Shown: piece by piece, positions 11,110 to 22,240 of the stretch
Position numbering within the stretch: position 1 is the stretch's first letter
Layout: every line of letters starts with the position of its first letter
NCBI GenBank assembly: GCA_020064725.1
Contig: JAGTWJ010000001.1
Span: forward strand, 6,200,001 to 6,264,000
Direction of reading: 5' to 3'
From: Drechslerella dactyloides
Taxonomy: Eukaryota; Ascomycota; Orbiliomycetes; Orbiliales; Orbiliaceae
Length of the DNA stretch: 64,000 nucleotides
Position numbers and translations under genes: made by a program
Notes under the pieces: model-generated
Seen by the model: the letters and a program-made list of their open reading frames with translations, nothing else
Told to the model about the DNA's origin: nothing
The model's database searches: none

Positions 11110-12279
11110 GATGCGGTAAAGTACAAGACGTCAAATTATACCTTTAACCCGTACAGGTCATTGGTTCCACGCACCAAAGAACCTGTGACAATTGAAGATA
11201 TATTATTTGTACATAACCTTGTGATGTCTGTGATTCACATTATACCATTCGATTTAGCGTGGGATGCTTTAAATTGCTGCGAATGATTACATGCAACCTC
11301 TGTCTTTATCTTCATCCGCACCAATTTCTCCCAACTCACTCTTCTGTTCAAAATACAACAAAATCTTGTGAAATCATTAACGTTCGACAATAGCTCGAGT
11401 CCTTAAAATCATGTAAACTCGAGCCGTTTGAAAACGTCTTAAGACGCGAAGGGGGTTCGAGAAGCCAGTGCACCACGCACTATAATCACCGCATGCTCAA
11501 AATTCCTGCCAGCACACCCAGGATATACCACGATATCGCACCAGACACAGTAAACAATTCAAAGGCTCCACACAACCGTCCCAGGCTGCCGTCCCCCATA
11601 TTTATTCTACAGTACCACCTGCGTTGGCTGTCCAAAATGCAACAGGTCGGTCGTCAAAGCGCCATGTGGCGCGGCCGTCTCGACGTCCTGAATACGGCTA
11701 GCCCGCCGAATCCAACGGCCACCTAGCCACAATCGTTCTCGAAACGCTCCTGTCGCAGGTTGACATGTCTGCGACGAGACAATCCGAGAAAAACGGGATG
11801 CACAGCCAATCAGACCCTGCTGCGGCCCCACAGAACGAGCTCGCCGGCGCATCATACAAGTAGCCTTTTTCTCCCCGGAGACGTTAAGTATTTATAGTTC
11901 TGGCTTTACTACTATCGTGGATGGGACAATTTTTTTTTCACAGCATAGCCGCAGAATGGCATGTACTGTACAACTGTGCGGGGTTTGCGTAGTTCGGTTC
12001 GCGTTCGTCCGAGGTTGGGCAGTCATTTGATATAAGCTTATAAGCTCGCATGGGATCCGCGGTGCGGTTACCTGGTTTCCGCCTGGTCGTACATTCACTC
12101 GCTACTCTTTACTTCATTTGCGTGTATACGTACCTCTCTCTCTCCGCCAACCTCTACATTCTCCTTCCCATCCGTTCACACATCGACACAATACATATAC
12201 ATATACATATACACATCGTACAATTGTACTATATACCATACTGTCATTTGATATAATATTTAAATCGATTGCGATCAAT
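11110..12279. other. Intergenic region upstream of F-box gene
   Basis: No convincing gene. It includes a T9 run near 11930 and, just before the F-box gene, an ATACAT-type microsatellite (about 12190-12215) in a CT-rich leader. Confidence 0.45.
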
Positions 12280-13191
12280 ATGTCCACGGCTGAAGAACGC
12301 ACACTCACAGCCATGGAACGCTGCATCTCCCTCCCCGAAACCCTCGAGCTCATCCTCCTCCACCTCCCGCCCCTCACCGTCACCACCACCTGCCGCCTCG
12401 TCTCCCGCACCTGGAAAGCCCTGATCGAAGCCTCCCCCTCGCTCAAATACTACACGACCACAGGCCTCCAGCTCCACCCGGACGCCGCGAGTCCCAACCC
12501 TGACTGCACCTACACCCCTCTCGCCCTCGACGTGCTCGAGCTCTTCTGGCGGCGCCTCCTCCCGCTGGCACCGAAGACTTCGAACACGTTTACGCTGTGC
12601 GATATCGATCTCGGCTCCGACTCGCCCTTGCCGTCGCCGACATCGCTCATGTTCTCGCCAACGTGCCCCCGTTCCCGGAACGCAGCCTCCCGCGAGATCG
12701 TTGATCTCTACGCTCTCTTCACGCCCATCGCGCGCAAAATCCCACTGCTTCACCCGTCGCTGTCGTACGCGCGGCACACCGTCTCCGCGAAGAACTGGGA
12801 TCCGGTGCCGATGGTCTGGGATCCGACGGACCCGCAGCCGCCCGCGCTCGTGATGTTTCCGAAAGACCCGCAGTCGCATCCGCTGCTGAGCGTGATGGCG
12901 CATCTGTGCCAGAATATCTCCGTGCTGACGCCGGGTGCCGGCTCGTTCGACTTCCACGTCACGGGACGGGTGCCGCGGGATCCGAAGAGCGGTGTGATAG
13001 AGGCGTATATGCTGTGCAAGGCGTACTATACCCGGCGGGAGGGTGGTGGTGCAGGTAAAGATGTCGATGCGGGTGATGCGTGTGAGTTTGCGACGGAGCT
13101 TTTGAGGTTTGATAATTATCCGCCGTATCGGCCTGAGGTTCTTGAGAAGGCGAAGACTTTTGGCTATCGGACGTTGCAAGTTAGCGGTTGA
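12280..13191 (+). CDS. F-box domain protein
   Basis: Single-exon ORF of 303 aa. I start at ATG 12280 (MSTAEERTLTAMER) because the frame upstream of it (from 12118) is low-complexity microsatellite sequence. Residues 14-60 carry a good F-box: ISLPETLELILLHLPPL, then TTCRLVSRTWKALIEASPSL and a following LxLHP, the typical fungal F-box-like ending. A possible SCF substrate adaptor. The remaining 240 residues have no known domain; the SDSPLPSPTSLMFSPTCP stretch is likely disordered. Third F-box-type reading frame in 6 kb, and the best conserved. Confidence 0.8.
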   Translation: MSTAEERTLTAMERCISLPETLELILLHLPPLTVTTTCRLVSRTWKALIEASPSLKYYTTTGLQLHPDAASPNPDCTYTPLALDVLELFWRRLLPLAPKTSNTFTLCDIDLGSDSPLPSPTSLMFSPTCPRSRNAASREIVDLYALFTPIARKIPLLHPSLSYARHTVSAKNWDPVPMVWDPTDPQPPALVMFPKDPQSHPLLSVMAHLCQNISVLTPGAGSFDFHVTGRVPRDPKSGVIEAYMLCKAYYTRREGGGAGKDVDAGDACEFATELLRFDNYPPYRPEVLEKAKTFGYRTLQVSG

Positions 13192-13673
13192 GCTGTTCTC
13201 TCCTACTTACTTTCTTAATTGTCGTGCATTGCATCTGTTGTATTTCAGGTTAATCTTCGATTTGTTATAGCGGGCGAGCTTGTTTTCATGTCTACAGCGG
13301 ATTTAGCTTGATAGTAGCATCTAATAGAATCACAGAGAATCCTGAATGTCATATCATAGAATATCATATGATCTTATTGAAGCATTGCTGCTACCTACAG
13401 TAGAGAACGAACGTTCGTTCGTTCATATCTGACCAAACAGAAAAGTACAGTTCCCCATCGCTAGGGTCGTCGTACCGATAAGAAGCCCGCAACTAGCGAC
13501 TACCGCACCTGCAACACGATATATATCAACCGTTGCCACCGATGCTGGTACAGCACGCTTTTAACTGATTTTCATAATTCCTTGCAGCACATCCATCCAT
13601 CCATCCTTCCATAACAGCAGGCAAAATCGTGCAATCCACCATCCGTCGTCGTGACTTCGTAACGGCGATAATT
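13192..13673. other. Convergent 3' intergenic spacer
   Basis: Lies between the 3' ends of the F-box gene (+) and the 6-phosphogluconate dehydrogenase gene (-). It contains an (ATCC)n run at about 13590-13605 and CGTTCGTTCGTTC at about 13411. No gene. Confidence 0.5.
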
Positions 13674-16043
13674 TTACGCAAGGTACGTCGAGGCGCTGAC
13701 GTTGCCGCCGCGGCCGGTCCAGTTGATGTGGATGTCCTTGCCCTCCGGCAGCGTCTCGCTGGCGTACTCTGGAAGAACACGGAAAGTATGTGCGCCTGCA
13801 ATAACAATCATTAGTCACCTCCACATGACGAGAGTTGGCAAAGATGCCGCGCTACTCACCAAAGTAGTCACGCTGGGCCTGGAGCAGGTTTGCCGGCAGC
13901 ACCTTACTCCTGTACCCGTCGAAGAACGCCAGCGCGGTCGAGAAGCACGGCGTGGCGATGCCCCACTCGATGCCCCGGATGACGCTGCGTCTCCAGCCGT
14001 TCTGGGCGTTGTCAATCGCCTTGTGGAAAAAGCCGGCGAAGAGCAGGTTCTCGAGAGATGGGTCGCCGCGGAAGGCATTGGTGATGTCCTTGAGGAAGAC
14101 GGAGCGGATGATGCAGCCACCGCGCCACATGAGGGCGATTTCGGGCATGTTGAGCTTCCACTTGTATTCCGTGGCGGCCTGATGCGGACTCTGTTAGTGA
14201 GGCTGATACAGGTCGATATGGCGAGGGGGTATACGTACCTCGCGGAGCAGCATGAAGCCCTGGGCGTAGGAGATGATCTTGGACGCGTAGAGAGCCTGCT
14301 CGAGATCGGCAATGACGGCCTTCTTGTCGCCATCGAACTTGGAGATGCTGGGTCCCGTGAGAATCTTGGAGGCACGCCCACGCTCGTCCTTCTGAGCGGA
14401 CAGGCAGCGGGCGAACACAGCCTCACCGATCAGAGTGACCGGCATGCCGAGGTCCAAAGCGTTGATGGCAGTCCATTTGCCGGTACCCTTCTGGCCGGCG
14501 GAGTCCAGAATCTTGTCGAGGAGCGGCTTGTCGTCGGCGGGGTCATTGTAGTACATGATGTCTCGGGTGATTTCGATGAGGAAGGAGTCCAGGACACCCT
14601 TGTTCCACTCTGCGAAGACGTCGCCGATTTCCTTGTTGCTCATGCCGAGACCGCGCTTCATGATGTCGTACGCCTGCGCGGATAGATGTCTATCAACATT
14701 GGAACTTTCGGGGCGGGTCCGGAAGGTTCTCTTACCTCGCAGATGAGCTGCATGTCACCGTACTCGATGCCGTTGTGCACCATCTTGACGAAATGACCGG
14801 AGCCCTCGTCGCCAACCCACTCGCAGCAAGCCTCGCCATCGCTCTTCGCAGCGATCGATTGGAAGATATCCTTGATGTACGGCCAGGCCTCCTCGTTGCC
14901 GCCGGGCATGAGCGAGGGGCCATATCTGGCACCCTCCTCACCACCGGAAACACCGGTTCCGACGAATCGGATTCCCTTCTCGCGCAGGTATACCGTCCTC
15001 CTGTTCGAGTCTGGGAAATGCGAGTTTCCGCCATCGATGATGATGTCACCCTTCTCGAGGAAGGGGAGGAGGGCCTCGATAAAGTCGTCAACGGCGCTGC
15101 CGGCCTTCACGAGCATCATCACTCGACGCGGTTTCTTGAGCTTGGCGCAAAGATCCTGGATGGAGTTCGCGCCGATAACCGACTTGCCTGGTACGATGCA
15201 TCAGCTCCGGCAAACCCGGGAAGGCAAGGAAGAAGTTTGGCAAGCTCACCCTTGGCTTCATTTGCGATGAAATGGTCGACCTTGGAAACCGTCCGGTTGA
15301 AGGCAACGACGGTGAATCCTACAACGAGCTATCAGAATACCGGACTTGCAAAATCAGAATCGGAAAGCACCGGAAAAATACCGTGGTCAGCGCCATTGAG
15401 GATCAGGTTCTGCAAACGACAGTCGCACGTCAGCCAGGCCTCCAATTGGCATTCCGAGGCCTCCGGAGCCCATTCGACGGGGAGATTGCAGAGCTTACCT
15501 GGCCCATGACAGCCAAGCCGATGAGGCCGAAATCTGCGTTGGGCGAGCCCCACCATCAGCATACTCTACCCGACGACGCGTAGTTCAACGCCCAGCGAGT
15601 GGAACGCCGGCCTAGGGAGTGGAAATCAAGCACGAAGGCCCCATTGAGAATCCTCCACGGAGTCTCATACGTATCGTACCCGATGCCGGATCACCACGCA
15701 CGCTGTCCCCCGCTCAGGCGTGGCGGGCAGCGAGAGAGAGGTGGGGGCGGGGTACGTCATCGAGACTGGTGGTGAGAGCCGAGCAAACACGCAGAGGAGA
15801 GAGAGAATACGGACCGCCACTGGGAGAATCGTGGTGTGCAAACCCGCCGGCAATACCGGCAAGGCGCAGCTTCGCGTTAGCCAATGCGTTCTCATGACTG
15901 CCCAGAGTCCTACCGGCGGACACGGTGAGTGGGAGGAAAGGCAGCTGGTGATGTGCACGACACCGGAGCGTCCGGGACAGGAGCGGTTGAGCGGACGGCG
16001 GACAGGGGAGCGGGGCGACGGTCACTTACACTGGTTCAGCCAT
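13674..16043 (-). CDS. gnd1: 6-phosphogluconate dehydrogenase, decarboxylating
   Basis: Cytosolic pentose-phosphate enzyme: 6-phosphogluconate + NADP+ to ribulose-5-phosphate + CO2 + NADPH. Exons 5' to 3' on the minus strand: 16030-16043 (MAEPV, donor GTAAGT), 15499-15533, 15382-15409 (28 nt), 15250-15318, 14736-15187, 14239-14673, 13860-14178, 13674-13795. Visible: the nucleotide-binding GLIGLAVMGQN, NRTVSKVD, IDGGNSHFPDS, GVSGGEEGARYGPS, the catalytic KMVHNGIEYGD, GQKGTGKWT and the C-terminal WTGRGGNVSAS. Length is about 490 aa, as usual. Exons 2-8 join in perfect phase. The first exon joins the second one base out of phase, so either the start exon is different, a micro-exon is missed, or the TTT at 15530-15532 has a one-base error. 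The 5' intron is about 500 nt, far longer than the others (60-90 nt). Confidence 0.95.
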
Positions 16044-17648
16044 TGTTCAAGATGATTGATTCCACGAAGGGTGATTCGATAAGTTGATGGATGGATAGCT
16101 TTTGCAGAGGTAAGAGCAGTGACGATGGGAAGTTTGGAGAAGAGAGGGGAAGCTGGCCAGTCAGCCGGCCCGCGGAGAGCAGATGGAGCGGAATATATAC
16201 TTCTGCTGCCGTTCCTCTCGGAGCGGTTGAATCTTAATTTGCATCCAACAAAAAAGCTTAGCTTGGACACGAGCCCCGGCCCACCCTCACGAACACGCTC
16301 CTCCATTCACGCATTCTGCCGACACTACTTCGAGATAGTGCTGGGGGGTGGATGCCGGATGCTAGGCTAAGCCCGGTCAGCGAGCTGGGGGGATGGTGAG
16401 GAATCAGACCGCTGTATGCTGGTACCAAGTATAACGCCACTGTACTTCGAGTGCACTCGGTCGAAAGTGCTCGAGTCGCATCGAATACACATCTGCGACA
16501 GGAAGCGGCAGCCTGCCCGTTACAGGTATCCCAGACGAAACGTTCCCTCCCGCGGACTGAGAGCTTCAGCAGCCGGCCGGATGAGGTATTTCGTGGAGCG
16601 GTGCATCGCGCGACCAGTTGCAATACTCGCAATACCGTCTGCTGGACAGAGCACCGGACCGACTGCTAAATGCAGCCCGGTGAACTCAATATCCTCGGCC
16701 ATACGACGAACTATTATAGTATTACACGCCGGGCAGATATTAAATGTCAATATTCCCTCACGAGGAGGCGAAGGATTCACCGTTGATTCAGTTGAGATTA
16801 ATATCGCACTCCACCGGCGCAATTTACATGAAAGAAGTCGTTGAGGTTTCAATGGGATATCCCGGCCCCGCCCCCACTACGGAAACGGCGCTGGTCTGGA
16901 TTAGATTATTAGAGTGTGAATCCTAAGCCGAACCAGCTCCCCATTCGACTAGCTGCAGCTGGCCGGCCGGACGTTCCACGTTCCTCGGCGCCTGACGGGC
17001 CATGGCCCAAGGTGCTGCACGCAAGCAAAGCAGCCCTGTCAAGCTGGATCTATCGGCTGGATGTCTCCCGGCCGTTCGGCTTGTTGACGAGGCTCAATAA
17101 TCGATTTGGTAAGCCCGCCGTTCGAGGCGAGCGTGATGAGTAAACTCTGCCGGCGGAATCGTCGACTGCATGTCGGCCGACGTCATTGGATACTCGCGGG
17201 CGGTCAGCAGCGCCAGAGCTGACGTAATGCCGCTCTACGCCGTCCGGTGCAGATGCGCAGCAAAGCATCTACAAGATCAGGCTGCCAGCAGTCTCGGGAA
17301 CAGATTGATGAGAAACCATCGTAGATTCCACAGATCTCAAGTTGTGGTGGAGAGATCACATTGTTCCGAGACGAATGTGTTGTGTGTTGCCGTGCTGTCA
17401 GCCGAGCAAACAGAACTAGAATCATGTGACTTCTACAATGCGGTAATTTGTCGCGGACCAACACGTTGAATGGATTTTGCGGTGAATGAGTCGCCAGTCT
17501 CCTTTCGCGAAACTTCCACTCCACCACCACCACCATCACCATATCACCATCACCACCCCGTCCACCGTCCTCCTAATCGTCGACGCGCCCCAGCCGCCGC
17601 TCTACACAGACAAGGTGTTCCCCGCCTGCAGGAGGCGCGTAAAAGGGT
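16044..17648. other. Divergent intergenic region gnd1 / RBM42 gene
   Basis: 1.6 kb shared upstream region of two divergent genes. Frames of up to 142 codons occur but overlap antisense and show no domain. CACCAC/CACCAT runs at 17520-17560 are typical of a fungal 5' leader for the gene starting at 17649. Confidence 0.5.
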
Positions 17649-18773
17649 ATGTCCTATCCACCACCACCCGGGACCGGCTCCAGCCTCCCGCCGCGTCCAC
17701 CTCCAAGCATACACGCCTCAACTCATGCCTTTGCCGGCTTCAAGCCCCGCCAGGTAGGCTCGAGCAACCACCCCGCCGGCGTGCCGCCCGCCTACCCCGG
17801 CGTCCCAGGAGCAACCGGCTATGGCGCCAACAGACCCCCCGGCCAGCATCCGGCCCCGGCTGCCAGCTACGGGTACGGCGCGCAGCCGCAGCAGCAGCAG
17901 CAACAGCAACAGACATCCTATTCCGCCGCGCCGCAGACAACGTACTCTGCTGCACCCACAGCGACTGCGAACCCGCGCTACATGAGCAGTCAGCCCCACA
18001 ATCCGCAAAGCCAGTACGGCCAGAGCACTCGCGGTGGCCATCGCAACTTCCAGAACCGAAGCACGGCCGGCGCAAACCACCACAATGCATCAGGGTACCC
18101 GCCCCTGGATCCAGAAATGGAAGCCCAGATCGCTGAACAGCAGTCAATCTACGACCCCGCCCGTCGAGCCGCCCTCGCTGCAGCGGCAGCAGCAACCGCG
18201 ACCACCACATCCGCCGGCTACGACCCGAACGCCTCTCTCCTACCCGAGGGGACCGCCCAGGCGACCACCTCGCAGCCGCAGCAGAAAAAGGCAACGGTAG
18301 TCCGCTCCGGCGGCGGGCAGACCTGGAAGGATGACACGCTCCTCGAATGGGACCCCGCGCACTTCCGTCTCTTCGTCGGCAACCTCGCCGGCGAAGTCAC
18401 CGACGAGTCGCTCCTCAAGGCCTTCGCCGCCTACCCATCCGTGCAGAAGGCGCGAGTGATCCGCGACAAGCGGACGACGAAGAGCAAAGGGTACGGGTTC
18501 GTCGCGTTCCAGGACGGCGACGACTACTTCAGGGCCGCGAGGGAGATGCAGGGGAAATACATCGGCAGCCATCCCGTACTGCTCCGCAAGAGCACAACGG
18601 AGATCAAGCCCTCCACGATGGGAAATAAGAAGAACAAGAAAGATAAGAATAAGGGCAGCGGTGGAGGTGGAGGTGGAGGTGGCGGCGCGGCGGGCGGCGG
18701 CGTCCTGGGGAAGAAGGAAGGCAGCGGCGTGGTCAAGGTCAAGAAGGAGAAGGGGCCAAAACTGCTAGGCTGA
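17649..18773 (+). CDS. RBM42-like RRM RNA-binding protein
   Basis: 374-aa protein with one C-terminal RRM at about residues 238-318: RNP2 is LFVGNL (241-246) and RNP1 is KGYGFVAF (280-287). The run LLEWDPAHFRLFVGNL before the RRM and YIGSHPVLLRKSTTEIKP after it are diagnostic of the RBM42 family, spliceosome-associated RNA-binding proteins. The N-terminal 220 residues are Pro/Gly/Gln/Ala-rich, with a poly-Gln run (80-88) and an MSYPPPPG start typical of fungal members. The C-terminus has a basic Lys/Asn patch, a nine-Gly run and a KVKKEKGPK tail, probably for nuclear localisation or RNA contact. The start codon sits in GGTATGTCC, which also resembles a splice donor, but the MSYPPPP start argues for translation from here. 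Confidence 0.92.
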   Translation: MSYPPPPGTGSSLPPRPPPSIHASTHAFAGFKPRQVGSSNHPAGVPPAYPGVPGATGYGANRPPGQHPAPAASYGYGAQPQQQQQQQQTSYSAAPQTTYSAAPTATANPRYMSSQPHNPQSQYGQSTRGGHRNFQNRSTAGANHHNASGYPPLDPEMEAQIAEQQSIYDPARRAALAAAAAATATTTSAGYDPNASLLPEGTAQATTSQPQQKKATVVRSGGGQTWKDDTLLEWDPAHFRLFVGNLAGEVTDESLLKAFAAYPSVQKARVIRDKRTTKSKGYGFVAFQDGDDYFRAAREMQGKYIGSHPVLLRKSTTEIKPSTMGNKKNKKDKNKGSGGGGGGGGGAAGGGVLGKKEGSGVVKVKKEKGPKLLG

Positions 18774-19319
18774 CCTTCTCGTTCCTTTGCACTGTATTGT
18801 TAAATTAGCTCTTCACGGCGTGCTGGCGTATCATAGTGCATCTAGCGAATGGGTGAGGAGGTATCCAAAATAGAAACATCAGGCCATCAGGCCATCCTCG
18901 CGATCACACTCCTGCCGCCGTAAACCGAGCGGTAGTTTATCCCCTCAACTTTACGTAAGACAATGGCTGCCGTTGTCGTAATGCCTTGGGACAGAAGCTC
19001 GTCGCCGGTATCTTGCAATGCTGGCAGCAACGCAAATCTGACGTTGCATTTTCGCCCATACAACTGTGCGAGCTCCAAGAAGTGTCCGGCGGATATAAAG
19101 TATAAATCTCTGTGACAAGCTTCTCCGTTTACTTCCCCGATAGATGCAGCCTGTTGTCCCCATGATGAAAATGTTGAGACCCCCATCGCCCTTGAGGCGA
19201 TTCTATATAAGAGTCCTATGACGGGTCCGCTATTGAGAATTTGCAAGCCATCTATCTCCACTTCATCGGTTTCCCATAAGTCCTAGATAGCACCTTCCGT
19301 ATAATATTCTATTATCAAA
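18774..19319. other. Intergenic region; promoter of first secreted paralogue
   Basis: A 124-codon minus-strand frame (18887-19261) covers most of this spacer but has no domain and contains the TATA element of the next gene on the other strand, so I treat it as chance. Confidence 0.45.
19204..19211 (+). promoter_or_regulatory. TATA box of secreted-protein gene
   Basis: TATATAAG about 110 nt upstream of the start codon at 19320. Confidence 0.45.
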
Positions 19320-20189
19320 ATGGCGTTCAAGAAGGCAATTCTATACGCCGCAGCCGGCCTCTGCGTCCTCCCGACGCTTCAAGTGTAAGCTCCTACCTAC
19401 CGAATGTAATAAAACCACCCCTCGAGGTACTCGAAATACTAACGGAAGCCATTGAACCCCAGAGCGGCGGATATCGAGCTCCCAATCGCAGAATACAATG
19501 CCCTAATCGAAGCCAACTCCGCCGCCCTCAAAGCCCTCGGCAAGAACTTCGCCGGCTTCGCCGATCTCGTCCTCACCTTCCTCCCGGCCTACGACGACGA
19601 CATCGTCGCCGAGATCCGCGACACGATAACCTACCTCACAGACCCCGTCCAATACCCCGAAGCCAGCACCACCGGCGGCTACAACGACGACACAGGAGCC
19701 CACGACCGTCCCGCAACGCTTATCTACAACCGCATCGACGAGCTCGTCGCCAACGCGCTAAAGGCACCGGTATCTCTCCGCACGGACATCTGGAGCACCC
19801 GCGCCGGACCGCTCGAGGACAGTCCCCTCGAAACAGCGCTCACCGCGCTGGCGACGCAGGTGTCAGCCGGTGCCGACGACCCGCAGGACCCCGCGACGCT
19901 GCTGCGGTGGCTGTACAACGCGCAGGTGGGCGACGCGACGGCGACGCTGCATACTGACGCGTTTGAGGAGTTGTTCGCCGCGATGAAGGAGATGAATGAG
20001 GGGTTCTTGCAGGCTTCGGGGGCGATTAGTGATGCGTTGTTCTTGGTGCAGTGGCGGATCAAGCCGACGCCGTATTACATGTTCAAGGACCTGTTTGCGA
20101 ATGCGAAGATTTTCTTGATCGGGTATTATGATGATACCAGGACGATTGTTCAGGGGCTCGAGAAGCTGCAGCAGGCCGTTGAGGCGTAA
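19320..20189 (+). CDS. Secreted protein, tandem paralogue A
   Basis: Exons 19320-19384 (65 nt) and 19463-20189; the 78-nt intron (GTAAGC...CCCAG, ACTAAC branch) follows the signal-peptide exon. The product is 263 aa. MAFKKAILYAAAGLCVLPTL is a clear signal peptide, with probable cleavage near VAA-D. The mature chain is acidic, helical and Cys-free, rich in Ala/Leu heptads (LIEANSAALKALGKNF, FAGFADLVLTFL). Residues 129-137, TDIWSTRAG, are matched by ADIWGTHAG at 123-131 of the next gene, which also has a 65-nt first exon with the same intron phase. No known family recognised. Presumably extracellular, possibly an effector or wall-associated protein, but that is inference. Confidence 0.85.
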
Positions 20190-20743
20190 GAGCCGAACCT
20201 TGTGGTATCAAGATGCGGATAAATGTATATATAAAATAAAGGTTTTCCAGTTTACAAAGTATATTAGATCAAGATATAATTGAGAGAAAGTTATCAAGAG
20301 ATCGATTATCAAGATGTCTATGTCCACGCGAGGTTGGTATATATATGTGTATATACGATACCCGCGCCGAGGTTACACTGATAAGTTCGTCCGTAAAACT
20401 GCATTTTCAGCGTCCTCGTATTTTCAGCCCTGGTACAATGAGCTCGACAGTGATAAAGCTTGCATTCGATTAGCACTGTATAGCAAGGTTGGATGAGAAT
20501 AAACGCTCTAAAAAGCTCGTCCATGGCTCTTGCACGCATCCGCCTAGTGCGTTCATAAATCGTGGTGCGCACGCTTGAGCAGGTTAATCCCACGTGCGTG
20601 GGTTTGTGCTACATTCACCGTAGCCGACCATATCATCCCGAATCGATAGTCTATCCACTGTATGACGCATCGGCATCGCGGGTGCCTTTGTCGAGCCGAG
20701 TATCCACTTAACTGATAGGTGCATACACTCAATTTTATATACG
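20190..20743. other. Spacer between tandem paralogues
   Basis: 550 nt containing the 3' end of paralogue A and the promoter of paralogue B. AT-rich, with several TATATA runs. No gene. Confidence 0.5.
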
Positions 20744-22240
20744 ATGCGGCTTCGAAGTATCGAGCTGCATTTGGCAGCTGCCGTCTGCCTTGCGTCTACT
20801 ATCTTTGCGTAAGTCCCATAAACCCATACAATATACGAACCCATACGATATATATATATAGAGGCATTTTATGGCTAATGATGTATCAATGCATGCAGCC
20901 AGCCATACGCCACGAGATCCCTCATGCCGGTCGAACTCGATGTCTTCCTCGTCCGGTCGTCCGACGCCCTCAACGACCTCGCCGTCACCCTCACCGACCT
21001 CGTCAACGCCGTCTCCTACACCCACCCCTTCTACCCCGTCCGCAATGGTGCGCGCACACTCCCCGACCTCGTCGCCGCGACCACCGACGCCCTGTCCGAC
21101 GCCCGGGGCATGCTGCTCGACGTTCCCAACATCGACACCATAACCGAAGACTTCACGCACGCCTACAACAATCTATTAGATATAACCTTCGTCGCGCCGG
21201 CCGACATCTGGGGCACGCACGCCGGCGACGCGGACGTCGCGAACATCTGGACGCTCATCACGAAACTGCACGATTACATAGCCTACTCCGGCGTGATCGA
21301 TACGCGCAGCCACGAATCCGTCGCGCTATGGGTGTACGACGGCCTCTTCGACCCCATCGTCGGCAGCTACGTCCTCAACGACGTCGCCGCCCGCACGCTC
21401 CGATACACCGTCCGCCAGCTGGCCGACGCGCTCGAAGATATGATCATCGTCCTCCGCGATGTCCAGGACGACTATTTCGCCGAAATCGCGCAGTCAACCG
21501 GACGCACCGACGCGGAGGACGCCGTCTACCCAACGTTACAAGACCTCGAGTCCTTCATCGAAGCGTACCGTGAGATATTCGACGAACTAGCAAACGACCT
21601 CGACGACCTCGACCGCACCATGGACTACCTCCCCGCCGACGCTAACAACAGCTATATCATCGACGACGGCACAACGCTGTACGAGTCCCTACTACTCTTC
21701 AACCCGGACGACGTGCACAGCGCCGAGCCGGACACGGGCCTCGTCAACCCTGACAACCGCCGCGCATCGGGAAGCGTCTACTCGCTAAGCGAAGACGGCG
21801 ACAGCGATGAAGCATGGCAGCAGCACCGCCTCGACATCGCCGAAGCCGTCGGCCGAGAACTCGGAGACGCCTTGGCCGATGACCGCGACGAACTCGTAGA
21901 TTATCGTAACAACCTCCTCTTCCCCTGGGAACAACTATCGCCCAGCGGCGACCTCGACGATAACCCGTACTACGAACCCCCCGACGAAGACAACGACGAC
22001 GATGAGAGCAGTGGCATCGGGCAATACGTTACCGCGAATGATATCGAGTATGACGACGGCGAATCCGGGCGACTGTCGGACACGTACTACTTCCCCGCGC
22101 GCGGCAGCGAGCTCGAGTATTCGAATAGGGTCAGCGGCGAAGAAGAGTTCTTCAACCCGCGAGCGAGCGATAATGACTCCCAGGACGGATTCTATATTGC
22201 GAACGAGGATGTTGACGGGATTACATACGGCTTCATGTGA
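20744..22240 (+). CDS. Secreted acidic protein, tandem paralogue B
   Basis: Exons 20744-20808 (65 nt) and 20899-22240; the 90-nt intron (GTAAGT...GCAG) is in the same position and phase as in the upstream gene. 468 aa. The signal peptide is MRLRSIELHLAAAVCLASTI followed by FA-QP. The N-terminal 280 residues are helical and share the D-I-W-x-T-x-A-G block (124-131) with paralogue A at nearly the same distance from the start. The C-terminal 180 residues are absent from A: very rich in Asp/Glu/Ser/Tyr (for example PPDEDNDDDESSGIG), probably disordered. Secreted, function unknown. The gene looks like a duplicate that gained (or A lost) the acidic tail. Confidence 0.85.

Noticed and set aside
12244..13179. 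311-codon minus-strand frame
   Set aside because: Antisense to the F-box gene; Arg-rich with no domain, while the plus frame has a clear F-box.
13702..14685. 327-codon plus-strand frame
   Set aside because: Antisense to the exons of 6-phosphogluconate dehydrogenase.
18887..19261. 124-codon minus-strand frame
   Set aside because: No domain; overlaps the TATA box and leader of the secreted paralogue A.
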